Shown: positions 1 through 10,317 of the stretch, piece by piece
Layout: each line of letters begins with the position of its first letter
Position numbering within the stretch: position 1 is the stretch's first letter
Made by a program: the position numbers and the translations under genes
Assembly (NCBI RefSeq): GCF_018873765.1
Contig: NC_057925.1
Span: forward strand, 57,176,970-57,240,969
DNA: 64,000 nucleotides
Origin: Telopea speciosissima
Lineage: Eukaryota > Streptophyta > Magnoliopsida > Proteales > Proteaceae
Reading direction: 5' to 3'
The notes under the pieces: model-generated
The model's input: the letters and a program-made list of their open reading frames with translations, nothing else
Database searches by the model: none
What the model was told of the DNA's origin: nothing

Positions 1-366
1 CCTGGTTTTCAAACGAAACTCAGATCACCCCCTGATTTTTGTAAAAACTCAAATCACCCTCTGATTTAGACCCAAATATAACAAATTAGTCCTTACTGTT
101 AGTTTTATGTTGTTAAGTGATGATGTCAGCCAGTTAAATAAATTGAAATCCCTAAACTACCCTTGACCAATGTTGAAGATGAAAGAAGGGTAGTATTGTA
201 AATTTAATTCTAATGTTTTAGTACAATGGTAAAATAGTCATTTCACACAAATAACTAACAGCAAACTAACACCGTTACTGTAGAAGAGGTTGATTTTTGT
301 TTTTTCAAAAACCAGGAGGTGACCTGAGGTTCATTTAAAAATCAGGGGGTGATGTGTAATTTATCC
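1..366. mobile_element. Mutator-like MITE, copy 1 (left end cut by window)
   Basis: This sequence matches the element at 1499-1880 over its whole length. The right end reads ...TAATTTATCC and the left end begins about 17 bases inside the element because the window starts there. Terminal inverted repeats built on 'GATCACCCCCTGGTTTTCAA' and its complement are visible at both ends. It has no coding capacity. It ends about 20 bases upstream of the TATA box of the first bHLH gene. Confidence 0.8.
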
Positions 367-387
367 ATTTTTTTTTGTTCTCTATAT

Positions 388-396
388 TATATAAAT
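388..396 (+). promoter_or_regulatory. TATA box of bHLH copy 1
   Basis: TATATAAAT lies 133 bases upstream of the ATG at 529. The same motif sits at 13,368-13,376 in front of the second copy, in matching surrounding sequence. This supports a shared core promoter. Confidence 0.6.
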
Positions 397-528
397 GAAT
401 GGGATTGGTCCAATTGGACAAAGAGAGAAAGAAGGGAAAATAAATAGAGGAACCTCAATCTCTGTTTCTCCGCTCTGTAGAGGCAAACTGAACTCTCTGA
501 CTCTGTGAGCAAAGGACAATCCGAAACC

Positions 529-1130
529 ATGGCAATCGAGTGGAACGAATGGGACGTAGAAGAATCATTCAAATACAGCAAGTCCGGCGACACAACCACC
601 GCTCTCGGCGCCATCGACGCACGAGAGCGCCACAAGTTGGCCGAGCGCGAGCGGCGCAAATCAATGCAAGACCTTTTCCTCTCCCTCCACGCTCTCCTCC
701 CACACGCCAAATCAGTCCGAAAGGAACAATCAGCAATCCTTGAAGAGATCATCAAGTACATACCTTTGGCTGTCGCTCGTCTACGATCGCTCCAAAATAA
801 GAAAGACTCGCCTTCCTCTACTTTCCCTAAGGTATCGAAGTCGCCGGCGCCGCCTGTCCAGGCATTGGACCGTCGCTCTGCTTCCTCTGACTCGTCGGAA
901 TTCGACATCCAAGTAGCGGCTGAGGCGTCGTCGTGTGTGTCGATTCGGATTAGAGGAGACGGAGTTAATGTGTCATTGACTCATACGAATCCCAAGGGAA
1001 CTTCACAGGTTCTCCCACTCTCCGTCATAATAGATGAGCTTGAAGCTCATCACCTTGAGATTGTTCGTTCTACACATTGCCGTGATGGGAGCAAGACACT
1101 CCATGACACCGATTGCAAGGTCTGCATTGA

Positions 1131-1161
<31 letters not shown>

Positions 1162-2061
1162 TTTTATCTATGATTTAAATTAGGGGTGTAAATGAATAGC
1201 CGAAATCCGTTTCTGTATCATTGTCGGTATCCGTTTAGCACTATCAGAATCCGTCCGAAAGCTAAACGGATGCGGATATGGATAGGCTATAGCTATCCGA
1301 AAAGTTATATTTACATGTAAACGGATAGAATATCCGATCCGTATCCGTGTCTGTATCCGTTTAGCACTATCCGAATCTGTCCGATAGCTAATCGGATGCA
1401 GATGTGAATATAGCACTATCCGAACCGAATCCGATCCGTTTACAACCCTAATTTAAATCTCTTTCGACCAATATATTTGGTACCCATTATTTAATTTTGG
1501 ATAAATTATAGATCACCCCCTGGTTTTCAATTGAAATTCAGATCACCCCCTGATCTTTGAAAAAATTCAAACCAGTCCTTAGTTTAGACTCCAAAATGAC
1601 AAATTAGTCCCCAACGTTAGTTTAATGCTGTTAAGTGATGATATCAGCCAGTTAAATAAATTTAAATTCCTAAACTACCCTTGACAAATGTTGAAGATGA
1701 AGGAATGGCAGTATTGTAAATTTAATTCTAATGTTTTAGTATAAGGGTAAAATAGTCCTTTCACACCAATAACTAACAGCAGACTAACACCGTTACTGTA
1801 GGGGACATTTGAGTTTTTTCAAAAACCAGGGGATGATCTGAGTTTCGATTAAAAACCAGGGGATGATCTATAATTTACCCTTTAATCTTTGGTTTGCTGA
1901 ACTGGGTTAGTTTCATTTTATTGTTTTGGTTGCAGATTTGTGATGGGTTGGATAGATCTCCTTCTCTGTTAAAAGCTAGATTAGAGCAATTAGCCGGCAA
2001 ACTTCTTTGGTTGAGGAAATCATCTTCTTCGCTGAAGAGAAATTTTGACCAGCTGGACTGA
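529..2061 (+). CDS. bHLH transcription-factor-like protein, copy 1 (2 exons)
   Basis: Exons are 529-1119 and 1936-2061, giving about 238 aa. The ATG at 529 is in good context (aaccATGGc); the frame is open upstream to a GTG at 505, but no earlier ATG lies in frame. The basic region at residues 33-45 has the H35-E39-R42-R43 arrangement typical of E-box/G-box binding plant bHLH proteins. Helix 1 (ELF/LSLHALLP type) spans about 46-58 and helix 2 about 67-90. A C-terminal region (about 125-190) with the pattern VSIRIRGD...SLT...LEIVRSTH resembles the ACT-like domain of plant bHLHs. The splice donor AAG|GTCTGC and acceptor TTGCAG are also present in the paralogue. The 816-base intron holds two MITEs. 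A nuclear DNA-binding regulator is expected from the family. The exact subfamily (bHLH95/35-like) is uncertain. Confidence 0.8.
1181..1450. mobile_element. hAT-type MITE in bHLH intron
   Basis: Termini are TAGGGGTGTAAA and TTTACAACCCTA. They are flanked by perfect 8-bp duplications ATTTAAAT (1173-1180 and 1451-1458). The paralogous intron in unit C has a single ATTTAAAT at 14,129-14,136, which is the empty site. Inside are two approximate repeats of about 50 bases, rich in 'ATCCG' (near 1232-1283 and 1358-1405). An 8-bp duplication and TAGGG ends are typical of hAT elements. Confidence 0.92.
1499..1880. mobile_element. Mutator-like MITE, copy 2, in bHLH intron
   Basis: This 382-bp element has long terminal inverted repeats starting GGATAAATTATAGATCA and its counterpart. 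It is flanked by a 9-bp duplication, TTTAATTTT at 1490-1498 and TTTAATCTT at 1881-1889 (one mismatch). The paralogous intron at about 14,168 has the uninterrupted site. A 9-bp duplication with long inverted repeats is diagnostic of Mutator-like elements. It is homologous to the element at 1-366. Confidence 0.92.
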
Positions 2062-2528
2062 TTGACTGACCGATCAACTGCCTCACCAATCAACACTTAA
2101 TCTGCGTCTCGTCTCAGTTATCACTTATTACCCCTTCCCTTCTTCTTTTGTTTTTGCAGTTAATGGTGCCTTTGATTGGGTGTTGGCTCGTTTAACTCCA
2201 TTTGTTTCAGATTTCTTTTTCTCTTTTTTTTTTGTTTAGTTTTCCTATTTTCCTCCCTGCTAACCCCAATCTTAGACAGAATTGGAAGAAATTTTGTATA
2301 TGAAATCATGAAAACTACAGCTTTCAATCTTGAAAAGAAGAGCGAGAGAGTTTTGGAATTAAAAGGAATAGCTTTGGCATGCTTGTCCTTCTCTGCTTTT
2401 CTTCATATTCCGCTCAAATGAGGAAGGTGATGATGCTCCATTGGCTTATGATTCCTGTAAAAGCTGCAAAAAGTGATGGGATCATTGATGATTAACCGAG
2501 AGGAAAAATAATTAAAACTAAAATAATA

Positions 2529-2600
2529 GAGATTGCGGGGTATCGATCCCCGTACCTCTCGCATGCTAAAAAAGGACTATACAATCTGAGCTACATACCC
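2529..2600 (-). pseudogene. Degenerate tRNA-Ala(AGC), unit A
   Basis: The minus strand reads GGGTATGTAGCTCAGATTG... with the loop TTAGCAT (anticodon AGC) and the T-arm CGGGGATCGATACCCCG. The 5' side of the anticodon stem has become a T run that no longer pairs with GCGAGAGG. The D-arm has lost its GG, and an extra T shifts the 3' acceptor strand. It is therefore probably not a working tRNA. Confidence 0.85.
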
Positions 2601-3156
2601 TAATGTTTTATTAACATTTTTATATTATAATTATTTCTAATTATCATATATGATACAATTCCTTCATTCATCTAAGAGTGTCTACATGACACTTCCATAG
2701 GTCTATTCAGAACTTAATACCTTCTTTTATTTGTCCCTTATTTTATTTTCAAAAGTTTTTCAAGATAATTTTTCAGTTGTCTAACTAACAAAATTTTGGC
2801 TATTTTTTTTAAAAACCTATTGAAATCGAGAAGAGGAACAAAAAAAAAGAGAGGAGCTTCCCGTTCAATAGAGTTGGAAACTAATTGGCCCTTGTGAGCT
2901 ATTCTTCCAAGTGGTAGTAACTTTGATCATTTTAACTTTTGAAATAACTTGAAAATTGTTTAGACAAATCACATTTGAATATTATTAGCCCTTTTAATCC
3001 CAAATTCCCAATTGGATTGAATTGAAGTTAAGAAAAAAAAATATGGGAGGATATTGGAGGGGTTGTGAGTGTATTGGGCTTGTGAGAGTTATAGACTCTA
3101 GCTCCTCTCTCATTTATCTCATTAGTGTTCTAATACTATATTTATTTGGATTGACC

Positions 3157-3297
3157 AGCTCTCCAGGGAGCCAGCACGCCAGGGGGCATCCAACCGTTGG
3201 ACTGTACCGCATATATCCCTAGGCATATGCCAAGATGTGTGTAGCATAGCCCAACCCTTGGATGCCTCCTAGGCACTGAGCTCCCTTGAGAGGAGTT
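3157..3297. repeat. Foldback repeat, unit A
   Basis: Two arms of about 60-65 bases are inverted around a short loop (AGCTCTCCAGGGAGCC...GCATATATCCCTAGG / ...GGATGCCTCCTAGGCACTGAGCTCCCTTGAGAGG). Related copies lie at 7450-7597 and 15,401-15,550. More distant relatives lie at about 4606-4770 and 10,632-10,800. Confidence 0.75.
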
Positions 3298-4605
3298 GCA
3301 TCCTATATTATTGAGCAATTCAATGGGCAATTGCACATCGGTTGTAGGCTGATTTATGTTACTAGCTATTGGGAGTTGAGGACCTACTTGCCATGAAGTA
3401 GGCGGCCGGAGAGGAATCTCTCCTACAGACTAAGTATCAACAGTACCAATGGAAATGCATAGGAGAGCAAGTCTTATAATATGTTCAATTATGGGATGTT
3501 GGATGGTTAGATCTAATATTTGTGAGAGTAAAGTTTCTCACATCGCAATCACAGTATGAGAAATGGTTTTGTTTAGTAAGAAGTCTATATGGTGTCTAAG
3601 GAGAGAGTGTGTCAGTACAAATTCACAGCTCATTATGAGAGTGTATGAGAGAGAATCCTCAAGTTGACTATAGGGAATTCTTTGCTTCTTTTTTTTTGAT
3701 AACTTGACTGTGCAAGCTAATAGCAAAACTTCGAATATTTGCCATGGTGTTTTAACCAAGACTATATATGCCATGTGTGAATTGGCCATGGACCTCCAAC
3801 AATTCAAACATGCTTGATCAAGACCAAATCGTTTCCATCTAATAGTCATAATGGCCAAATCCAATATCACATGGTGGACAATAAACTTATTTAATCGAGA
3901 CAACCATTTATATACTTTTGCCTCATACAATAATTAAAAGAATTTAAATATTTCAAAGGATTTAGGGTTTCTTCATCTTATGGAAACAAAAAATTAGTGA
4001 AGTAGGAATCTAGAGGTGTGGTGTCACCTTGTAAGTACCTTGAAGTTGATGCTCATGATGATATTGGATGAAAAAAGTCATCTATTTATTAATTTGATAT
4101 ATAATTTTAGGGAAAATGTTGTATGCCCGGAGGCGCAGGCTGCACCCATATGATCTACCTTGTATTAACGAGGATTATTGCCACATGTAAGAGAGTATCT
4201 TTGGGTTGAGAAACTTTTTTGATTTTATCTGGGCCTTATTTGATTATATAATATTAACATTTGATTAATTAACATAGCTTTAATTAGTACTTTTAGCTTA
4301 GAAAAAGAGTCATTGGATTTGATTCGGTGAGAATAGTTATTAGTTATATATAGAAACCCAACTCCCAAGGTTATGGGGATGGATTATTAGGACACTTGGA
4401 TGGGCTGTACCAAAAGTTTAAAAGCTTTTTGAATAGAAAATTCTCTCTTTTTTTGGTATATGATTTGAATAGAAAATTCTGATCATGTGGAGATGAGTTA
4501 CATGGTCCCCACAATCTAATATTAAATAATTAATAGATAACCTCCACGTGGTTGTGGTGTCTTCTACGATTTCCTCAGAGTGAGAGAAAGAGAATTTAGT
4601 TCGTC

Positions 4606-4770
4606 TTCAGAGAGGTGTGGGCCCAAGGTACTATCAGAGGACATCCAATGATTGAGCTATACCGCACATATCTTGATGCATGCCTAAAAATGTGTGCAGC
4701 ATAGTCCCACAACTGACAGCGCCTTAGGCGTTCCCTGCTCTCTGGAGACGATCCTGATCCTTGAGAATCC
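4606..4770. repeat. Second, diverged foldback repeat in unit A
   Basis: The arms contain CCAATGATTGAGCTATACCG and the matching inverted ...CAGCATAGTCCCACAACTG. The counterpart in unit B is at about 10,632-10,800. The sequence is similar in theme to the foldbacks at 3157, 7450 and 15,401. No gene is seen here. Confidence 0.55.
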
Positions 4771-5046
4771 AAGCCCATATTCCCGTGTCGCTGTGACTCT
4801 TGTGAGTGATTTTCAGATTTTTTTATTTCCACGTTTTTTTTTCCTTCTTCGGTTTGAGTGCACACGTAACGGAATTTAGTTATTATGTACATTATAATAA
4901 GGTTGTGGTCCTCGTGGAAGAACCTGCAATAAAATATGGGTCCATAGTTAGGCCCTCTACACGGCTACATCCAGCTAAGGGACCTGCAATAAAAAAAGAT
5001 TGTCTTATGATTTGTATATAGGGTGACCAACTTGGTCAGTGAGGAG

Positions 5047-5277
5047 CATGGTTTGAAGAATCAATATCGAATTGGATTATTCATATCGTTATGCATGAAG
5101 ATTGATATCGATTCCTCAAATCGGTACAAAAAAGTATTAAAATGTACCAATAAAAAAAAAATCGATTTTTTTGAAGAATATAGGGGTAAATCTATTCAAT
5201 CCAAACCAATATGGACTGATCCAGATTAGTATCGATATCAACCAACACCAATATCAATACCAATTACTAAAACCGTG
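5047..5277. mobile_element. TIR element (CATGGTTT ends), unit A
   Basis: The left end is CATGGTTTGAAGAATCAATATCG. The right end is the inverted CCAATTACTAAAACCGTG. The AT-rich interior repeats 'TATCGAT'. The orthologous copy in unit B is at 11,086-11,325. Shorter relatives in both units are at 6602-6714 and 12,843-12,955. It is probably a MITE of unknown superfamily. Confidence 0.55.
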
Positions 5278-6601
5278 ACGAGGAGAGGGAATGTGTGTTA
5301 GAAAAACAACACCCAAAAATGGGGATTTTAGAAGAGAAAATAAACACAAACACACAACACCAACGATTTACATGGTTCACCCCCAAGAAGGTAAGTTACA
5401 TCCACGACCAGCGATAGAAATTAGTTTCACTATTTCTCTGAAGAACAATTACAAATCCTCAAGTCTCACCTTATCATAACAACGAGATAATAACACTTTA
5501 TAAAGAAGCTATAACCCAGAAAAGTACAAAAATGCCTTCACGAGCCCAAAAAACCCACCCAGTCTGGTTCGGACTAGAACTAAACATATATCGAAAAACA
5601 TATCGATTCAAAGGTCTCGACGATCTCTATAGGCGTCGACTCTAATGTATGCATTTTTAGACGTTGCGAGCACATTTCGAAGCCGAAACGATCATTCGAA
5701 GTACCCCACTGTACTTTCTGAACTGAGATCAAACTTCACCAATAACAATGTGAAAGAATATCTACTATTGGCATTGGATAAATCATTTTCCCTTAAATGT
5801 ATGATGTTGAAAATTTTTAAAAAAAATGCCAATAGTACTATTCTTACAACATATTTTTATAATTATATATATGATAATAAAAAAATTAAAATGTTTCTAA
5901 TTATTAACAATTCAAATTGTTAACATTAACTTTACAAAAATTAATTATTAATTTTTCCAACCAAAATATTTAGATTTGAATATAAAAAATAGGAAAAAAG
6001 AATCGCATGACACCATTATATGGATTCCTTCGCATGCCCCTCACAAAATTGTTGATCCCACACTCTCTCTCCTCCATTAAAATACCCCTCTACTTTTTTC
6101 AATAGAACATTGAAAAAAAGAAAAAGTATCTCTATTTGATGGTTCGAAACTTGGAATGCCCATTGGTGCAAAAATAAACACGGTCTTTGAGGAAACCCTC
6201 TCCTATAAAAATATAGGTTAAGAAATCACTTGCTTGATCGTGTATATTTGAAAACAGTTCCATTACCACATTTAATAAGATTCTAAGTCAATTATACTTT
6301 TTCAATCACAATTTGGTGCTTAGGTAATCTGCCCCATCCCTTATCCCTTTATAAAAATTCAATTCAAATCAAACCTTAACTATTGAAATTATAAGAAATT
6401 AGATCAATTACAGAAATTGTAAAAAAAAATTCAATACAATATGAACCATATGGTTGAATTGAATCTTCAAACTTGATGTACCCTTAAAATTTTATTTATT
6501 TTTTGGTTGAGGATAACCTTAAAATGACATTTTTCCATCCAATGGTTTTTATTTTCCACATAGATTAAACCAAGTAGGACATTACTCCAAACTCTATAGA
6601 G
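5278..6601. repeat. Non-coding repeat stretch in unit A
   Basis: No supportable gene was found. Bases 5340-5470 contain a 'GATTTACATGGTTCACCC...TTACATCCACG' block of the kind found in copia LTRs; similar wording recurs at 42,940-43,000. The rest is AT-rich and matches 11,326-12,842 in unit B. Unit B has about 165 extra bases near 12,318-12,483. Confidence 0.6.
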
Positions 6602-6712
6602 CATGGTTTGAGGAATTAGTATCGAATCGGCCGATTGAATGTTTAAAAAAAAAAAAAAATGAACCGATACACATCGATCCGTGGTCGATACCGATATGGA
6701 TTACTAAAGCCT

Positions 6713-6852
6713 GCTATAGAGTGCTGGCTCATGGCTGAGCCACACATAGCTTCCTTGTGTGGTGTATACAGTGAAGAATTTCATCCTCCGCCTGTGGATG
6801 TTCAGCCTATAGTGGAGGACATTCTGGGGCTCACATCCTATCTCGTCCATTG
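6713..6852 (+). pseudogene. RNase H fragment, unit A (truncated)
   Basis: The frame reads ...CWLMAEPHIASLCGVY...DVQPIVEDI and then is cut at the junction with the tRNA fragment. It matches the longer copy in unit B (12,954-13,198). That copy continues into a typical retroelement-type RNase H C-terminus. Confidence 0.6.
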
Positions 6853-6907
6853 ATCCCCGTACCTCTCGCATGCTAAGCGAGCGCTCTACCATCTAAGCTA
6901 CATCCCC
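6853..6907 (-). pseudogene. 3'-truncated tRNA-Ala(AGC), unit B
   Basis: The minus strand GGGGATGTAGCTTAGATGGT... keeps the 5' acceptor strand, D-arm, a perfectly paired anticodon arm with AGC, and the 5' half of the T-arm. It stops at GGGGATC in the T-loop, where the RNase H fragment of unit A begins. The 3' T-stem and acceptor strand are missing. It cannot form a tRNA. Confidence 0.9.
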
Positions 6908-7449
6908 TTATCTTTTCTTGGCATTTTTATAGTATAATTATTTTTAATTATCATATATGATACAACTCTTTCATTCGTATAAGAGTGTCTAAATGGCACT
7001 TTCATAGGTGTATTCAGAACTTGATACTTTTTTTTAATTGTCCCTTGTATTATTTTAAAAAAAATTTCAAAATAATTTTTTAGTTTGTCTAACTAGCAAA
7101 ATTTTTGTTAATTTTTTTAAAAAACTATTGAAATCAAGAAGAGGAAAAAAAAAAAAAAAAAAGAGGTTCCCGTTCTATAGAGTTGGAAAGTAATTGGCCC
7201 TTCTGAGCTATAATTCTATGTGGTAGTAACTTTCATCATTTTAACTTTTGAAATTTGTTTAGACAAATCACATTTTAATATTATTAGCCCTTTTAATAAT
7301 ATTCCCAATTGGATAGAATTGAAGTTAAGAAAAAAAAATATGAGAGGATATTGGAGGGGTTGTGAGTGTATTGGGCTTGCAAGAGTTATAGACTCTAGCT
7401 CCTCTCTCATATATCTCATTAGTGTTCTAATACAATATTTATTGGGATT

Positions 7450-7597
7450 GAGCTCCTCTCCAGGGAGCCCAGTACGCCCAGGAGGAATCCAGCCGTTGGG
7501 CTGTGCCGCACACATCCCTAGGCATGCGTCGAGATGTGTGTAGCACAACCCAACCCTTGGATGCCCCCTGGGCATTGAGCTCCCTAGAGAGGAGTTG
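7450..7597. repeat. Foldback repeat, unit B
   Basis: The arms GAGCTCCTCTCCAGGGAGCC and GAGCTCCCTAGAGAGGAGTT are inverted, with matching inner segments around GCACACATC/GATGTGTGT. The total palindrome is about 65 bases per arm. Confidence 0.8.
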
Positions 7598-8600
7598 GAT
7601 CCTATATTATTGTGCAATTCAATGGGCAATTGCACATCGGTTGCAGGCTGATTTATGTTACTAGCTGTTGGGAGTTGAGGACCTACTTGCCATGAAGTAG
7701 GCGGCCGGAGAGGGATCTCTCCTATGGACTAAGTATCACTAGTACTAATGGATATGAATAGGGGAGCAAGTCTCATAATATGTTCAATTATGGGATGTCG
7801 GATGGTTAGATCTAATATTTGTTAAGGTAAAGTTTCTCAAATCGTGGATGTGAGAAATTTCATGTCACACCAATCACGGTATGAAAAATGGTTTTCTTTA
7901 GTAAGGAATTTACATAGTGTCTGAGGAGAGAGTGTGTCAATACAAATCCACAGCTCATTATGAGAGAGTATGAGAAAGAATCCTCAAGTTGACTGTAGGG
8001 AATTCTTTGTTTTTTTTTTTTTTTTTCTTTTTTGGTAAGCTAACAGCAAAACTTCAATTATTTGCCATAGTTTTTTAACCAAGACTATATATGGCATGTG
8101 TGAATTGGCCATGGATCCCCAACGATTCAAACATACTTTGATCCAGACCAAATCTTTTCCATCTAATAGTCATAATGGCCAAATCCGGTATCACATGGTG
8201 GAAAATAAACTTATCTAATCGAGACAACCATTAGTATACTTTTGCCTCATACAATAATTAAAAGAATTTAAATATTTCAAAGGATTTAGGGTTTCTTCTT
8301 CACCAGGAAAAAAATAAGTGAAGTGGGAATCTAGAGGTGTGGTGTCACCTTGTTAGTACCTTGAAATTGATGCTCATGATGATATTGGATGAAAACAATC
8401 ATCTATTTATTAATTTGATATATAATCTTAGGGAAAATGTTGTATGCACGGGGCGTTGGCTGTGCCCATATGATCCACCTTGTATTAACAAGGATTATTG
8501 CCACATGTAAAAGAGTGGTTTTGGGTTGAAAACTTTTTTGAATTTATCTATGCCTTATTTGATTATATAATATTAACATTTGATTAATTATGCCAAGCTT

Positions 8601-10317
8601 TGTCACACCCCAAATCATCCCCTGGGAGGATTAGTTAAGTGATCCGAATTACACATTTGCAATTTGTCAAATCTCACGGATCTAGAAGCAGTTACTTCAT
8701 TTACAGACACACATATCCACCATAGTACATAATGTAAAACTCAGAGTGCTGTGGAAAAACTATATTTACATTGAGACATTTAGAAAGAGTAGTACAGAAA
8801 AGGAAAATATATACAGTATTGTGCTTATTCATTCCCTCTCTTACTCCCATAGAAATAGTTGTACCTACATCTACCATATACAGCTCTTACACAAAGGAAT
8901 ATATACCAGACATGGTAACCCGAGCCCCAAAAAGAAAATTTTAGAATAAAACGAAAAAAAACTCCGACAAAAACAAAAGGAGTCCCCAAAGACAAAAAGA
9001 GTCAGTAGCAACACCCTTCATGGGTCATCCTCAGCCGTCACAGAAAACACTCGCACCAATGGTATGACCTCCGTCCGGGTGCATACCAATACAATCATAA
9101 TCACCATAGCTCCCCTCCGGGTGATAAGTCTCTCCGCTACAGTAACATCCACTTGTAGAATCATCTAACAGAAAAACATATATAACAAAGTATGAGCTCC
9201 ACCGAGCCCGTGAATGAAATACATCATCATGCATGCACATGCAATCATAACCATATGAATCCTACATGAGGTGCAGTTCATTTTATTTATTAGCCACCTA
9301 ACATTACAACTAAGGCGAGTTAGTGCTATTACAATCCCCAATACATGTATCCCTGGTGCGGGCTTTTTACCCCTTCCCGCGATACATCCATTGAGTTGTC
9401 GGAGAAGATCGATCAGCTCTGCATCAGTCACCAAGGTCAGCTCGACCAGCCCTCTGGGATTAACCTGTGAGACATCCATCTATTTTCTCATATCATATTT
9501 CTTTTCTGGCTTATAGCCCATAATCACCTTTTCGGTGCAATATCATTTCTTTTTTTTTTTTTTCTTTTTCTCTTTCATATGGTCACTCTCACAGGCATCC
9601 AACACCTTAATCCCTGTTGGCAAGGGTGCATAACACGGGTGATGAAACTCCAGTCCAATGCATCTATATGACATCATATGAGTCGGGTGGTGTCAACCGC
9701 ATCCCATTCTACGGGCTACCACAGGCCTCATTTCCAAGCCGACTACGGTATCTAATCTAACAATTCACATACAACATTCAATGTCCATTCACAGATTTCA
9801 GCAGTCAACATATCTTTGTTTCGGAATTCACAATTGATGAGTTAAGTAAACAACATAATATTATTATATAATAATTCATTTCAGCGTATTAGTTATGTTA
9901 CACTTACATGCACTGTGTAATTTCACTCACCTTGTTCTGGTCCTACTGGTTCAGTTGTTGGTTCAGTTCCGGCCGATGTCTGGCTATGCACCTCGAGCAC
10001 GGGATCAATTCCTAATTTATTAGATCAAAAAGGTGTGTCAATTTATGTTCAAAGCTGTTTTGATAACCTAGTGTTGGTCTAGGCTTACTGGTCTAACTCT
10101 GTGTTTATTCCGATGTTACTTGGAATTCTTCGGGCTTTGTACTGAGCTTTCAGGTCTATGCCCTGGTGCATCATCCTGAGATGTGGAATTAAATTCTGAT
10201 TTGATACATAGCAATATGGTCAGTTGTACATGGTCTAGATAGTCCTATAAAACAGTACTCAGACCAGCAATTCAACTGAACCATTCCTGGCATGGTTACC
10301 TGGCCCTGTGGGACCCA
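8601..10317 (-). mobile_element. Solo LTR of a Ty3/gypsy-type retrotransposon
   Basis: On the plus strand it begins TGTCACACCCC and ends ...GGGACCCA. On the minus strand it is therefore TGGGTCCC...GGGGTGTGACA, with TG...CA ends. The GGGGTGTGACA terminus is common in Del/Tekay-type gypsy LTRs. It interrupts sequence that is continuous in unit A (near 4280-4290). Nine bases of the unit A sequence are missing at the insertion point and no 5-bp duplication is visible. No internal gag-pol sequence is present. The short reading frames inside look spurious. Confidence 0.75.

Larger units (their letters stand above)
367..6852. repeat. Tandem unit A of a decayed triplication
   Basis: The order is bHLH gene (529-2061), pseudo-tRNA-Ala (2529-2600), foldback repeat (3157-3297), long non-coding repeat sequence, a TIR element (5047-5277) and an RNase H fragment (to 6852). 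The part from the tRNA onward aligns almost collinearly with 6853-13,100. The part from 367 to about 4100 aligns with 13,361-17,862. Differences are mostly small indels plus discrete insertions. The 3' end is a deletion junction with unit B. Confidence 0.85.

Noticed and set aside
387-908. 173-codon minus-strand frame over bHLH exon 1
   Set aside because: It is the shadow of a GC-rich coding exon. It has no domain, and the sense strand carries a clear bHLH with splice sites.
6659-6712. ATG start for the RNase H-like frame in units A and B
   Set aside because: The first 18 or so codons come from the TATCG-rich TIR element. The ATG is not a genuine start of a retroelement protein.
9031-9516. 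Overlapping short frames inside the unit B LTR
   Set aside because: There is no domain, and they lie within a solo LTR with TG...CA ends. LTRs of this type carry chance frames.
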